Positions 9,923 through 20,478 are shown, numbered from the stretch's first letter. The stretch is 64,000 nt of DNA from DASQFI01 sp035633215 (GCA_035633215.1 DASQFI010000046.1:1-64000), one strand, 5' to 3'. The notes: a model not told the origin generated them from the letters alone. Numbers and translations: made by a program.

Positions 9923-11319
9923 TCGACGAGCTTCAACGCCAGTTGCAAGTATGCCTGTTCGTTCGCCGGCACCGCGACTGGATAGTGCCCCGTGTAACAC
10001 GACGTGCAGTACGACCGCCGCGCCGACCCGACCGACGAGAGCAACCCCTCGAGGCCGAGGTAGCCCAGCGAGTCGGCGTCGATGAAGCGCCGAATCTCCT
10101 CGACCGATTTGTTCGCGGCAATGAGCTCGGACTTCTGCGGCGTGTCGACGCCGTAGAAGCACGGCGAGATCGTGGGCGGACAGCTGATGCGCATATGCAC
10201 TTCGCTCGCACCCGCGGCGCGGACCATGTGCACGATTTTCCGGCTCGTCGTGCCGCGGACGATCGAGTCGTCGACGAGCACGACGCGGCGTCCCTGCAGG
10301 ATGCTCTTCACCGGATTCAGCTTCACGCGCACGCCGAAGAGCCGGATGGACTGGTGGGGCTCGATGAACGTCCGGCCGACGTAGTGATTGCGAATCAGGC
10401 CCATCTGCAGCGGCAAGCCCGACTGCTCCGAATACCCCGTCGCCGCGCACACGCCGGAATCGGGAATCGGCACGACGACATCGGCCGTGGCCGGCTGTTC
10501 GGCGGCAAGCCGCCGGCCCAGCTCGGTCCGGACCTCGTTGACGCTCTTTCCAAAGACGTATGAATCGGGCCGCGCGAAGTACACGTGCTCGAAGATGCAG
10601 TGCGCCGTCGGCGCGGGCGCAAAGGGATGGTACGACTTCTCGCCCTCGGGCCCGACGACGAAGACCTCGCCAGGCTCGATGTCGCGCACCCATTCGGCGT
10701 CGATCAGGTCGAGCGCGCAGGTTTCCGAGCAGACGATGTACGCGTCGCCGAGCCGGCCGAGCGTGAGCGGCCGGAACCCGTGCGGATCGCGGACGGCAAT
10801 GAGGTGATCCTTCGTCAGGAGCACGAGCGAAAACGCGCCTTGCGCCTGCGAGACCGATTCGATGAGCGCCTGCACCGGCGACGGTGCCTGCGATCTCGCG
10901 TACAGGTGCAACAGCACCTCGGTGTCACTGGTGGTCTGGAAGATCGACCCCTGACGCACCAGCATCTCGCGCAGCTCCTGCGCATTGACGATGTTGCCGT
11001 TATGGCTGATCGCGATCTCGCCGTGCGCGCAGTCGATCAGGATGGGCTGGGCGTTCTTGAGGCCGCTGTCCCCCGCGGTCGAGTACCGGACGTGCCCGAT
11101 GGCCATCATGCCGTCGAGCCGCGTGATCGTGGCCTCGTTGAAGTTGTCGGCCACGTACCCCATCGCCTTGTGGATCTTGAGCCGGCCGCCGTCCGACGTC
11201 ACGATCCCCACGCTCTCCTGGCCGCGATGCTGAAGCGCGTACAGCCCGAGATACGTCAGGTTGGCGGCCTCGGAGTGGCCGTAGATGCCGAAGACCCCGC
11301 ATTCGTCTTTATAGGGCAC
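9919..11319 (-). CDS. purF: Amidophosphoribosyltransferase
   Basis: First committed step of purine synthesis: PRPP plus glutamine to phosphoribosylamine. The 466-residue protein starts MPYKDECGVFGIYG. Cys7 is the N-terminal nucleophile of the glutaminase domain after removal of a short propeptide. The PRPP loop is VVLVDDSIVRGTT in the C-terminal phosphoribosyltransferase domain, preceded by PIPDSGVCAATGYS. The gene is 53 nt downstream of purL and overlaps the start of the HEAT-repeat gene, consistent with one operon. Confidence 0.97.
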   Translation of the reverse strand: MPYKDECGVFGIYGHSEAANLTYLGLYALQHRGQESVGIVTSDGGRLKIHKAMGYVADNFNEATITRLDGMMAIGHVRYSTAGDSGLKNAQPILIDCAHGEIAISHNGNIVNAQELREMLVRQGSIFQTTSDTEVLLHLYARSQAPSPVQALIESVSQAQGAFSLVLLTKDHLIAVRDPHGFRPLTLGRLGDAYIVCSETCALDLIDAEWVRDIEPGEVFVVGPEGEKSYHPFAPAPTAHCIFEHVYFARPDSYVFGKSVNEVRTELGRRLAAEQPATADVVVPIPDSGVCAATGYSEQSGLPLQMGLIRNHYVGRTFIEPHQSIRLFGVRVKLNPVKSILQGRRVVLVDDSIVRGTTSRKIVHMVRAAGASEVHMRISCPPTISPCFYGVDTPQKSELIAANKSVEEIRRFIDADSLGYLGLEGLLSSVGSARRSYCTSCYTGHYPVAVPANEQAYLQLALKLVE

Positions 11320-11372
11320 GGTTCAGAAACACTCCCGGCGGATCTAACCTCAGAGGCCAGTCCGCCCGGCGA

Positions 11373-13610
11373 TCACGCCGCTCTTCCGTCCAACCAGTTT
11401 GCCAGAACCGCGCCCCAGCGCGCTTCGGCTTCGGTCACGCCGACGTCGACAGCGACTTTCTCGTCCACCGCGATCCGGATCGCATGGCCGCCCGTCTTGC
11501 CAATGCGCACGGCCGGGACCCCGGCACGCCCCGCCGCGGCGATAACCGTCGACAGATCTTCCGCCGGGGTGCTCACGATCACGCGAGTCGGCGATTCGCC
11601 AAAGAGCGTCGCGGCCAGACTGTCCGTGCCGTCGCTGCTGACGACGCCGGGAAGCGTGGTGACCGCGCCGAGCCCGCCGGCATCGAAGCAACACTCCGCG
11701 AGCGCGACGGCGAACCCACCCTCGGCGCAGTCATGCGCGGACTTGATGAGACCGCGGCCGATCAGGTCCACCAGCACTCGCTGGAGCGCGCGCTCGCGGG
11801 CGAGATCGAGCGCCGGCGGCACGCCTCGAATGACGCCGTGCAAGGTCTTGAAGTACTCGCTGCCGCCGAGCTCGCCGACGCCTTCGCCGAGCAGGACGAT
11901 CTCGAGCCCCTCGCCCGGAAAGACGCGTCCAATCACTTTCGACGCATCCTGGAGCAGGCCGACGACGCCGATCACGGGCGTCGGCAGGATCGCGCGTCCG
12001 TCCGTCTCGTTGTAGAGACTGACGTTGCCGCCGGTGACCGGAATCTCGAGCGCGCGGCACGCCTCGCCGAGGCCCGCGACGGCTTCGGCGAACTGCCACA
12101 TGATGTCCGGCCGCTCCGGGTTGCCGAAATTCAGGCAGTTCGTCGCGCCGATCGGCATCGCGCCGGCGCACGCGACATTGCGCGCGGCCTCGGCAAGCGC
12201 CAGGCGCGTGCCCTGCCGCGGGTCAAGGAGACAGAACCGGCCGTTGCCGTCGAGCGACATCGCAAGCGCGCGGTTCGTGCCCTTCACGCGCACGACGCCG
12301 GCGCCAAGGCCGGCGGGCACGATGGTGTTGGTGCGCACCATGTAATCGTACTGCTCGTAGATCCATCGCTTGCTCGCGACCGTCGGCGAGGCGAGCAGCG
12401 CCATGAGCGCGTCGTTCGGGCGGGAGAGCGGCTGCCGCACGTCGTCCGGCAGCTGCCGCAGCTCGTCGAGATTCGCCGGCGGCGCCATGGGACGCCGGTA
12501 GACGGGGGCCTCATCGGTCAGCGCGCGATTGGGCACCTCGGCGACGATCGTCTCGCGATCGCGGACCCGGAGCATGCCGTCGCCGGTGACCTGCCCGATG
12601 CGGACGGCGTGCAGGTCCCACTTCTCGAAAATCTTCTCGACCTCGGCCTCCCGCCCGCGCTTGACGATCAGCAGCATGCGCTCCTGGGATTCGGACAGCA
12701 GGATCTCGTACGGCGTCATGCCGGTTTCCCGCTGGGGCACCTGGGCGATGTCGATCTCGATGCCGACACCGCCGCGGGTGCCGGTCTCGCTCGTCGAGCA
12801 CGTCAGCCCGGCGGCGCCCATGTCCTGCACGCCGATGACCGCGTCCGACTTCATGACCTCGAGACACGCCTCGAGGAGCAGTTTTTCCATGAACGGATCG
12901 CCCACCTGCACAGCGGGGCGCTTCTCGGCTGACTTCTCGTCGAACTCGGCCGACGCCATCGTCGCGCCGTGAATGCCGTCGCGTCCGGTCTTGGCGCCGA
13001 CGTAATAGACAGCGTTGCCAACGCCGCTCGCCCGGCCGCGCACGATCGCATCGCGCCGCGCGACACCCAGGCAGAACACGTTCACGAGCGGATTGCCGCC
13101 GTACGTCTCGTCGAACACGACCTCGCCGCCCACGGTCGGGATGCCGATGCTGTTCCCGTACCCGCCGATGCCGGCGACGACACCCGAGAGGATGCGCCGG
13201 TTCCGAGGATCGTCGATCGATCCGAACCGCAGCGAGTCGAGGAGCGCGATCGGCCGCGCGCCCATCGTGAAGATGTCGCGGATAATGCCGCCGACTCCCG
13301 TCGCCGCGCCCTGGTACGGCTCGATGAACGACGGATGGTTGTGCGATTCGATCTTGAAGACCGCAGCGAGCCCGTCGCCGATGTCCACGGCGCCGGCGTT
13401 CTCGCCCGGCCCCTGCACGACCCGGGGGCCCTCCGTGGGCAGCGTCCGCAGGTGCACGCGCGAGCTCTTGTAGCTGCAGTGCTCCGACCACATCACCGAG
13501 AACATGCCGAGCTCGGTGAGGTTCGGCTCGCGGCCGAGCAGCTCCGTGATGCGGGCGTACTCGTCCCGGGTCAGCCCGTGCCGCTCGAGTATCGCTACGT
13601 CGTAGGTCAT
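11373..13610 (-). CDS. purL: Phosphoribosylformylglycinamidine synthase subunit PurL
   Basis: ATP-dependent synthetase subunit of the three-part FGAM synthase (PurLQS), 745 residues, the small-PurL type. N-terminal landmarks are SEHCSYKSS (about 43-51) and the substrate/ATP segment KIESHNHPSFIEPYQGAATG. The central block is DMGAAGLTCSTSE and the second half repeats the AIR-synthetase-like fold (GATNCLNFGNPERP, TGGNVSLYNET). The separate purQ and purS directly upstream confirm that this is the multi-subunit form. The gap from purQ is 18 nt. Confidence 0.97.
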   Translation of the reverse strand: MTYDVAILERHGLTRDEYARITELLGREPNLTELGMFSVMWSEHCSYKSSRVHLRTLPTEGPRVVQGPGENAGAVDIGDGLAAVFKIESHNHPSFIEPYQGAATGVGGIIRDIFTMGARPIALLDSLRFGSIDDPRNRRILSGVVAGIGGYGNSIGIPTVGGEVVFDETYGGNPLVNVFCLGVARRDAIVRGRASGVGNAVYYVGAKTGRDGIHGATMASAEFDEKSAEKRPAVQVGDPFMEKLLLEACLEVMKSDAVIGVQDMGAAGLTCSTSETGTRGGVGIEIDIAQVPQRETGMTPYEILLSESQERMLLIVKRGREAEVEKIFEKWDLHAVRIGQVTGDGMLRVRDRETIVAEVPNRALTDEAPVYRRPMAPPANLDELRQLPDDVRQPLSRPNDALMALLASPTVASKRWIYEQYDYMVRTNTIVPAGLGAGVVRVKGTNRALAMSLDGNGRFCLLDPRQGTRLALAEAARNVACAGAMPIGATNCLNFGNPERPDIMWQFAEAVAGLGEACRALEIPVTGGNVSLYNETDGRAILPTPVIGVVGLLQDASKVIGRVFPGEGLEIVLLGEGVGELGGSEYFKTLHGVIRGVPPALDLARERALQRVLVDLIGRGLIKSAHDCAEGGFAVALAECCFDAGGLGAVTTLPGVVSSDGTDSLAATLFGESPTRVIVSTPAEDLSTVIAAAGRAGVPAVRIGKTGGHAIRIAVDEKVAVDVGVTEAEARWGAVLANWLDGRAA

Positions 13611-13628
13611 CGGGCGATCCCCTTCGCG

Positions 13629-14363
13629 TCAGGCATGCCGGACGAGCCGCTCGGATCCCTGGAACTCGCCCCGATCGGCCAGCGCGCGCACCACGGACTC
13701 AAACATCACCAACCCGTCGCTGCTGCCCACCGCCGTCTCGCACGCGCGCTCGGGATGCGGCATCAGCCCGACGACATTCCTGGCCTCGCTGCAGATGCCT
13801 GCGATGTTCTCGAGCGAGCCGTTCGGGTTGGCCAGGTCGGTCGCCTCACCGGCGGCGCTCACGTATCGGAAGATCACGCGCCCTTGCTCCTCGAGCCCGG
13901 CGATGGTCTCGGGCGGCGCGTAGTAGTTGCCTTCGCCGTGCGCGATCGGCAGCCTCAGCACCTGACCCGTGGCGGCAAGGCCAGTGAATGGCGTGTCCGT
14001 GCGCTCCACGCGCAGCCCGACCCACTCGCAATGAAACTTCAGATCGCGGTTGCGCAGCATCGCGCCGGGCAGGAGACCGCACTCGAGCAGGATCTGGAAC
14101 CCGTTGCAGATGCCGAGCACCGGCCCGCCGGCGGCGGCGAACCTCGTGACGGCCGCCATGACCGGCGAGAACCGCGCGATCGCGCCCGTCCGCAGATAGT
14201 CGCCGTGCGAGAACCCGCCCGGCAGAATGACGACGTCGGCGCCGGCGAGTGACGTCTCTTTGTGCCAGAGGAACTGCGCCTCCTCCCCGAGCACGTGTTT
14301 CACCGCGTGGTAGGTGTCGTGGTCGCAGTTCGATCCGGGGAACACGACAATCGCGAACTTCAT
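13629..14363 (-). CDS. purQ: Phosphoribosylformylglycinamidine synthase subunit PurQ (glutaminase)
   Basis: Class I glutamine amidotransferase that feeds ammonia to PurL; 244 residues. The protein starts MKFAIVVFPGSNCDHDT, has PGGFSHGDYLRTGAIAR, the nucleophile Cys in VLGICNGFQILLECGLLPG, and the His/Glu pair in GLMPHPERA. The start overlaps the purS stop by 4 nt (ATGA), so the two are translationally coupled. Residues 150-200 carry the SLENIAGICSEARN segment normal for PurQ. Confidence 0.97.
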   Translation of the reverse strand: MKFAIVVFPGSNCDHDTYHAVKHVLGEEAQFLWHKETSLAGADVVILPGGFSHGDYLRTGAIARFSPVMAAVTRFAAAGGPVLGICNGFQILLECGLLPGAMLRNRDLKFHCEWVGLRVERTDTPFTGLAATGQVLRLPIAHGEGNYYAPPETIAGLEEQGRVIFRYVSAAGEATDLANPNGSLENIAGICSEARNVVGLMPHPERACETAVGSSDGLVMFESVVRALADRGEFQGSERLVRHA

Positions 14364-14599
14364 AGGTCCTCTATCCGAAAACTCTCAATCACCGGGTTCG
14401 CCAGCACCCGCTCGGCGACTTCCGACGCGACCTGCCGCGCTTCGCCCGCGGTGGACACGTTCAGGTCCAGCTCGAAGTACTTGCCCTGCCGGACCTCGGC
14501 GACGCTGCCGTAGCCGAGCGACTGGAGGGCCTGGGCAATGGTATTGCCCTGCGGATCGAACACCGACGGCTTCAACGTCACGAACACCCGTGCTTTCAT
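14360..14599 (-). CDS. purS: Phosphoribosylformylglycinamidine synthase subunit PurS
   Basis: A 79-residue small subunit that docks PurQ onto PurL. The pattern KARVFVTLKPSVFDPQGNTI, then QSLGYGSVAEVRQGKYFEL and a C-terminal ANPVIESFRIE, is the standard PurS fold. It lies between purB and purQ with a 4-nt overlap into purQ and 21 nt from the purB stop. Confidence 0.96.
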   Translation of the reverse strand: MKARVFVTLKPSVFDPQGNTIAQALQSLGYGSVAEVRQGKYFELDLNVSTAGEARQVASEVAERVLANPVIESFRIEDL

Positions 14600-14620
14600 G
14601 TTTTGGTCCGCTCCCGCGGC

Positions 14621-15937
14621 TCACGCCCTCGCCGCGACTGGCACCTGTTTGAACACGCGTTCGAAAATCGCGTCCACGTTGCGCAACTGCGCGCTGAGAT
14701 CGAAGGCCCGCTCGATCTCGTCGCGCGACAGCCGCGTGGCCACGTCGCGGTCGGCGAGTACGAGCTCCTTGAAATCGCGCTGCTCGTGAAACGAACGCAT
14801 CGCGTTGCGCTGGACCCACTCGTAGGCGTCCTCTCGCGACACGCCGCGACGGGCCAGCTCGAGCAGCAGCGTGCCGGAGAACACGACACCGCGCGAGCGC
14901 GCCAGATTCTCCATCATCCGCTCCGGATACACCACCATGCCGGCGACGATCTTCGTGAACCGGCGAAGCATGTGATCGAGCGCGATGAAACTGTCGGGCA
15001 GAATCACCCGCTCGACCGACGAGTGCGAGATGTCGCGCTCGTGCCAGAGCGCGACGTTCTCGAGCGCGGCCATCGCGTTGGCGCGCAGGAGCCGCGCCAG
15101 GCCCGTAATCTGCTCGCAACCGATCGGATTCCGCTTGTGCGGCATCGCCGACGAGCCCTTCTGGCCCTTGCCGAACGGCTCCTCGATCTCGCCGATTTCC
15201 GTTTTTTGCAGCCCGCGAATCTCGAGCGCGAACTTCTCGAGCGAGGCGGCCAGAATCGCGAGCGCCGTGAGGAGCTCCGCGTGCCGATCCCGCTGGATGA
15301 CCTGGGACGCGACCGGCGCGGCGGTGAGTCCCAACCGCTCGCATACCGCCTGCTCGATCGACGGATCGAGGTGCGCGAACATCCCGACCGCGCCTGACAG
15401 TTTGCCGACCGAAACGGTCTCCCGGGCCCGGACGATCCGGGCCCGGCCCCGCTCGACCTCGGCGTACCACAGCGCGAGCTTGACGCCGAGCGTCATCGGC
15501 TCGGCATGAACGCCGTGCGTGCGGCCGATCATCGGCGTGCGGCGATGCTCGTCGGCGCGCGTCCGAATCGCGTCGGCGAGCGCGTCGACGTCCTTGAGGA
15601 TGAGGTCGCAGGACTGGCGCATCTGAAGCGCCAGTGCGGTGTCGAGCACGTCCGACGACGTCAGGCCGAAGTGCAGCCAGCGGGCGGAGGGGCCGGCCCG
15701 CTCGGCGACCGCGGTCGTGAACGCGATGATGTCATGCTGCGTCGTGCGCTCGATCTCGTCGATGCGCGCGATGTCGAACGACGCGCGCGCGCGCAACTCG
15801 CGAGCGTCAGCCGCCGGCACGATCCCGGCCTGGGCCAGGACGTCGGTGGCCGCCAGCTCGACTTCGAGCCAGGTCTCGTACTTTCTGGCGTCGCTCCAAA
15901 TCGCGCCCATTTCAGGGTGCGTGTAGCGCGCGATCAT
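14621..15937 (-). CDS. purB: Adenylosuccinate lyase
   Basis: Fumarase/aspartase-superfamily enzyme acting twice in purine synthesis (SAICAR to AICAR, and adenylosuccinate to AMP). The 438 residues include the N-terminal RYTHPEMGAIWSD, the catalytic TQHDIIAF and GLTSSDVLDTA segments, GRTHGVHAEPMTLG, and the superfamily signature SSAMPHKRNPIGCEQ with the flexible-loop Ser. It starts 5 nt after the M16 peptidase stop, so it is probably co-transcribed with it. Confidence 0.97.
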   Translation of the reverse strand: MIARYTHPEMGAIWSDARKYETWLEVELAATDVLAQAGIVPAADARELRARASFDIARIDEIERTTQHDIIAFTTAVAERAGPSARWLHFGLTSSDVLDTALALQMRQSCDLILKDVDALADAIRTRADEHRRTPMIGRTHGVHAEPMTLGVKLALWYAEVERGRARIVRARETVSVGKLSGAVGMFAHLDPSIEQAVCERLGLTAAPVASQVIQRDRHAELLTALAILAASLEKFALEIRGLQKTEIGEIEEPFGKGQKGSSAMPHKRNPIGCEQITGLARLLRANAMAALENVALWHERDISHSSVERVILPDSFIALDHMLRRFTKIVAGMVVYPERMMENLARSRGVVFSGTLLLELARRGVSREDAYEWVQRNAMRSFHEQRDFKELVLADRDVATRLSRDEIERAFDLSAQLRNVDAIFERVFKQVPVAARA

Positions 15938-15942
15938 CCGTT

Positions 15943-17199
15943 CTATACCCTCAATTGGTCAGCCGTGACCGGCGAGCTCGACTGCGGCCCGACAACGGTC
16001 GCCACGAGGTTGGCGTCCTGGAACAGGTCGCCCGCCACCCTGCGGACGTCATCGGCCGTGATCCGCTCGATACCCGCGAGAATCTCGTCGAGCGTAAAGC
16101 TCCGGCCGAAGTAGATCTCATGCCGCGCCAGCTGTGACATCCGGCTGGACGTGTTCTCCAGGCTCAGCATCAGGCTGCCCTTGAGATGGTCCTTCGCCCG
16201 GGTCAGCTCGTCGTCGGCCACCGGCGTGTCGCGCAGCTCGCGTAGCTCCTGCAGCGTCAGATCGACGACCTGGCTGACCTTGTCGGAGGCACAGCCGGCA
16301 TAGACCGTAATCATGCCGGCGTCGCTGTAGGTCGTGAGGTTGCTGAAGACGGCGTAGGCGAGCCCGCGCTCTTCCCGGATGTGCTGAAACAGCCGCGAGC
16401 TCATCGACCCGCCCAGGATCGTGTTGAGCACGTACATCGCGTGACGGTTTTCGTGGGCCTGAGGGTAGGCCGGCGTGCCGACGCAGAGGTGGCTCTGCTC
16501 GATGTCCTTCGTGCGTTGCGCGAGACCGGGCGTGACGGCCGGCGGCGCCGTCGACGGCGCGCGCCGTCCGACGGGCAGCTGGTCGAACCCGCGCTCGATC
16601 AGGCTCTTGAGCGCCTGGTGATCGAGATGGCCTGCGGCCGCGATGACGAGGTTCGGTGCGATATAAGTGCGGCTGAAGTAGCGGCGCAGTCCGTCGGAGT
16701 CGAACGACGTGACGGTCTCGGGCGTGCCGAGAATCGGCCGGCCGAGCGGGTGCTTCGACCAGAACTGCTGGGCGAACAGCTCATGAACCAGATCGTCAGG
16801 CGCGTCCTCGACCATCTTGATCTCTTCGAGAATCACCTGCTGCTCTTTCAGCACATCGTCGGGCGCGAGCGCCGGCCGAAGGAGCATGTCGCCCAGCAGA
16901 TCGATCGCGACGGGCAGGTGCTCGTCGAGCACTTTGATGTAGTACCCGGCGTACTCTTTGGCCGTGAATGCATCCAGCTGTCCGCCAATCGAGTCGATCG
17001 TCTGGGCGATTTCGCGCGCCGAGCGGGACGTCGTGCCCTTGAAGAGCATGTGCTCGACGAAATGCGCGACGCCGCTCTCGGCGTCGGTCTCGTGGCGGGA
17101 TCCGTGCGTGATCCAGACCCCGACCGTCACCGACCGGACGTGGTGAATCGCCTCGGTAACGAGCCGCATCCCCGACGGCAGGGTCTCTTCAATGACCAT
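15943..17199 (-). CDS. M16 family zinc metallopeptidase (YmxG/PqqL-like)
   Basis: A 418-residue insulinase-type peptidase. The inverted zinc motif HxxEH is HFVEH (residues 46-50) and the downstream Glu ligand lies in LKEQQVILEEIKMVED. A second inactive M16 domain follows (about 190-400, with GGSMSSRLFQHIREERGLAY). There is no signal peptide, so it is probably cytoplasmic, like processing-peptidase-like proteins of many bacteria. It is the first gene of the presumed purine operon; its promoter should lie in 17200-17358, but no convincing -35/-10 pair was found there. Confidence 0.93.
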   Translation of the reverse strand: MVIEETLPSGMRLVTEAIHHVRSVTVGVWITHGSRHETDAESGVAHFVEHMLFKGTTSRSAREIAQTIDSIGGQLDAFTAKEYAGYYIKVLDEHLPVAIDLLGDMLLRPALAPDDVLKEQQVILEEIKMVEDAPDDLVHELFAQQFWSKHPLGRPILGTPETVTSFDSDGLRRYFSRTYIAPNLVIAAAGHLDHQALKSLIERGFDQLPVGRRAPSTAPPAVTPGLAQRTKDIEQSHLCVGTPAYPQAHENRHAMYVLNTILGGSMSSRLFQHIREERGLAYAVFSNLTTYSDAGMITVYAGCASDKVSQVVDLTLQELRELRDTPVADDELTRAKDHLKGSLMLSLENTSSRMSQLARHEIYFGRSFTLDEILAGIERITADDVRRVAGDLFQDANLVATVVGPQSSSPVTADQLRV

Positions 17200-17358
17200 C
17201 GTGAGACCCGGGCCGGCAAGCTCCCGGTACGTAGGACTCTAAGTTGTTCACTGGCTTGACTTTAACCGCGCCTGTCAAGAGACTAATGATAGCACAATTC
17301 CTGGAGCCGGACGGGCAAGATCCGTCGTCTGGCGCCTGGTCAGTGCGGTACGACGCTG

Positions 17359-18407
<1,049 letters not shown>

Positions 18408-18429
<22 letters not shown>

Positions 18430-18529
18430 CCTCGGGGGTCTGTTTGACAGGCATCCCGATCACGGGCGTGACGGGATCTGCTTAAGTCGGAAAACAGACC
18501 CCCGAGGTCATTTCTCCATTCGCTTCGCC
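18408..18529. repeat. 38-bp perfect inverted repeat joining the 3' ends of rlmN and purE
   Basis: Arm one (18408-18445, beginning GGCGAAGCGAATGG) and arm two (18492-18529) are perfect reverse complements around a 46-nt centre. The centre holds a smaller palindrome (ATCCCG ... CGGGAT). The inner parts of the arms read GACCTCGGGGGTCTGTTT, resembling the palindrome at 20816-20868. Each arm holds the last codons and stop of a convergent gene. It could act as a bidirectional terminator, but its length and coding content suggest a mobile or recombined palindrome. Confidence 0.9.
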
Positions 18530-19005
18530 GCCGCCTCCACTTTCTCTTCCAGCCGCGCCTTGTAGTCGCGAAGCCGGCCGGCCAGAGCGGAATCGGCGAT
18601 GGCCAGAATCTGTGCCGCCAGAACGCCGGCGTTGGTCGCGCCGGGTTTGCCGATCGCGACGGTGGCGACCGGCACGCCCGGCGGCATCTGCACGGTGGAG
18701 AGCAGCGCATCGAGGCCCTTGAGCGCGGACGAATCGATCGGGACGCCGATGACGGGCAGCGTCGTGTGCGCGGCGACCACGCCCGCCAGGTGCGCGGCGG
18801 CGCCCGCGCCGACGATGAACACGCGCACGCCGCGGCCCGGCGCCTCCTCCACGAGCCGGACGACGCGCCTGGGCGATCGATGCGCCGAGGCGACGGTCAT
18901 CTCCGATGTCACGCCGAGCTCGTTCAGCACGTCCACGGCCGCCGTCATGACCGGCGCATCCGAATCCGACCCCATGAGAATCAACACGTCGAGAGCCATG
19001 AACAA
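18508..19005 (-). CDS. purE: N5-carboxyaminoimidazole ribonucleotide mutase
   Basis: Class I PurE, 165 residues, converts N5-CAIR to CAIR. The N-terminal GSDSD and the catalytic His in SAHRSPRR are present, followed by GAGAAAHLAGVVAAHT and STVQMPPGVPVATVAIG. The start may be at 19005 or two codons later at 18999 (MALDV). It is not in the main purine operon; no purK was found in the window. The C-terminal AKRMEK lies in the inverted repeat shared with rlmN. Confidence 0.95.
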   Translation of the reverse strand: MFMALDVLILMGSDSDAPVMTAAVDVLNELGVTSEMTVASAHRSPRRVVRLVEEAPGRGVRVFIVGAGAAAHLAGVVAAHTTLPVIGVPIDSSALKGLDALLSTVQMPPGVPVATVAIGKPGATNAGVLAAQILAIADSALAGRLRDYKARLEEKVEAAAKRMEK

Positions 19006-19020
19006 AGCCTCACAGAATCG

Positions 19021-19124
19021 ATCGATTGATCGATCGATCTATCGATCGATTGAAGAGCTTGCGGGTCACCAATCGTGCCGTCGAATGCTCTTGAATCGAT
19101 CAATAGATCGATCGATCAATCGAT
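19021..19124. repeat. Imperfect 38-bp inverted repeat of TCGATCGA words between purE and purD
   Basis: 19021-19058 (ATCGATTGATCGATCGATCT and on to TGAAGAGC) is complementary to 19087-19124 with two mismatches around a 28-nt loop. The arms are low-complexity TCGA/TTGA units unlike the surrounding high-GC coding sequence. The distal arm carries the last codons and stop of purD. Confidence 0.8.
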
Positions 19125-20401
19125 AAATCATTCGTCGCTTTCTGGCCGATATCTTTCCTGTACTGCATCCCCTCGAATTCGATCTTCGAGGCCGCATCAT
19201 AGGCGGCCGCAATCGCCCCTTCGTACGTCGGCGCGCGTCCGACCACGGTCAGGACACGGCCGCCAGCCGTGACCAGCCGTCCGTTCGTCTCGCGCGTCCC
19301 GGCATGAAAGACGAGCACGCCCGGCACGGCCTCGGCTTGATCGAGACCGTGAATCTCGTGTCCGGTCTCGGGCTGCGCCGGGTAGTTCCGCGCCGCGAGC
19401 ACGACGCCCGCGAGCCGGTCAGTACTCTCTGACACCTGACCCGCGGTGAGACGGCCGGTCGCTGAATCAAGGAGCGTCTGCGCCAGCCGGCCCTCGACGA
19501 GCGGCAGCACGACCTGCGCCTCCGGATCGCCAAACCGCACGTTGAACTCGATGACCTTCGGCCCGTGCGGCGTCAGCATCAGGCTGATGTAGAGGAAACC
19601 CTGATACGGCCGTCCGTCCGCGCGCATGCCGTCCACCACGGGGCGCGCGATTCGCTGGATGACATCCGCGATCATCTGCGGCGCCATCAACGGGCTTGGC
19701 GCGAACGCTCCCATGCCGCCTGTGTTCGGTCCGCGATCGCCATCCCAGATCCGTTTGTGATCCTGCGCCGTGGACAGCGGCACGATCTCACGGCCGTCCG
19801 TGAGGACGAAAACCGACACTTCGGGACCGGTCAGACACTCTTCGATGACGAGCGACGCGCCGGCGCTGCCGAACTGCCGGTCGAGCATCGCGGCCCGCAC
19901 CGCCGCCTCGGCCTCCGCGCGGTCGGTCGCGACCGTCACGCCCTTGCCGCCGGCGAGTCCGTCGGCTTTCACGACGACGGGAAATCCGAACTCCCGCCCG
20001 CCCACCGCGCGCAGCGCATCGTCGACGCGATCGCAGATCACGAAGCGCGCGGTCGGAATGTCGTGACGCTGCATGAAGGCTTTCGCGTACGCCTTCGAGC
20101 ACTCGAGCGCGGCGCCTTCCCGTGACGGTCCCACGATCGCCCGGCCCGCTGCGCGGAAGAGATCCGCAACGCCGCGTTCGAGCGGCGCCTCGGGTCCCAC
20201 GACGGTGAGATCGGCGCGCTCGCGTTCGGCGAGGCCGAGAACGTCCGCGGGGGTGTTGAGATCGAGCGGGAGGCACCGGTGGGCGCGGGCGATCCCCGGA
20301 TTGCCAGGCGCCGCGACCACCCCGGTCACCTCGGGATCGCGGGAAAGGCGCCAGGTCAGGGCGTGTTCCCGTCCGCCAGAGCCGAGCACGAGCACCTTCA
20401 T
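19100..20401 (-). CDS. purD: Phosphoribosylamine--glycine ligase (GARS)
   Basis: ATP-grasp enzyme for the second step of IMP synthesis, 433 residues. It starts MKVLVLGSGGREHAL; APGNPGIA follows, then the ATP-grasp blocks VVKADGLAGGKGVTVA, EECLTGPEVSVFVLTDG, TAQDHKRIWDGDRGPNTGGMGA and EFNVRFGDPEAQVV. The family normally ends shortly after YRKDIGQKA. Here an extra tail TNDLSIDRSIY follows, encoded by the TCGATCGA repeat, showing that the palindrome replaced the original stop. Confidence 0.96.
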   Translation of the reverse strand: MKVLVLGSGGREHALTWRLSRDPEVTGVVAAPGNPGIARAHRCLPLDLNTPADVLGLAERERADLTVVGPEAPLERGVADLFRAAGRAIVGPSREGAALECSKAYAKAFMQRHDIPTARFVICDRVDDALRAVGGREFGFPVVVKADGLAGGKGVTVATDRAEAEAAVRAAMLDRQFGSAGASLVIEECLTGPEVSVFVLTDGREIVPLSTAQDHKRIWDGDRGPNTGGMGAFAPSPLMAPQMIADVIQRIARPVVDGMRADGRPYQGFLYISLMLTPHGPKVIEFNVRFGDPEAQVVLPLVEGRLAQTLLDSATGRLTAGQVSESTDRLAGVVLAARNYPAQPETGHEIHGLDQAEAVPGVLVFHAGTRETNGRLVTAGGRVLTVVGRAPTYEGAIAAAYDAASKIEFEGMQYRKDIGQKATNDLSIDRSIY

Positions 20402-20478
20402 TTGGGCACGGATTCTATGCCGGGCCGGGGAGTATCGGCGGCGGCACGCCCTTCGAACGGCCGCCGCCTGGGGCTGGG

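Noticed and set aside
9923..10693. Upstream extension of the HEAT-repeat protein into purF
   Set aside because: It is antisense-free chance frame inside the purF gene; the coupled ATG at 9922 is sufficient.
17240..17300. TTGACT/TGTCAA words between the M16 and rlmN genes as a divergent promoter
   Set aside because: No -10 hexamer at acceptable spacing on either strand.
19016..19133. CRISPR-like array of TCGATCGA repeats
   Set aside because: The units are 4-8 bp low-complexity words without spacers of regular length and no cas genes are present; it is a palindrome.
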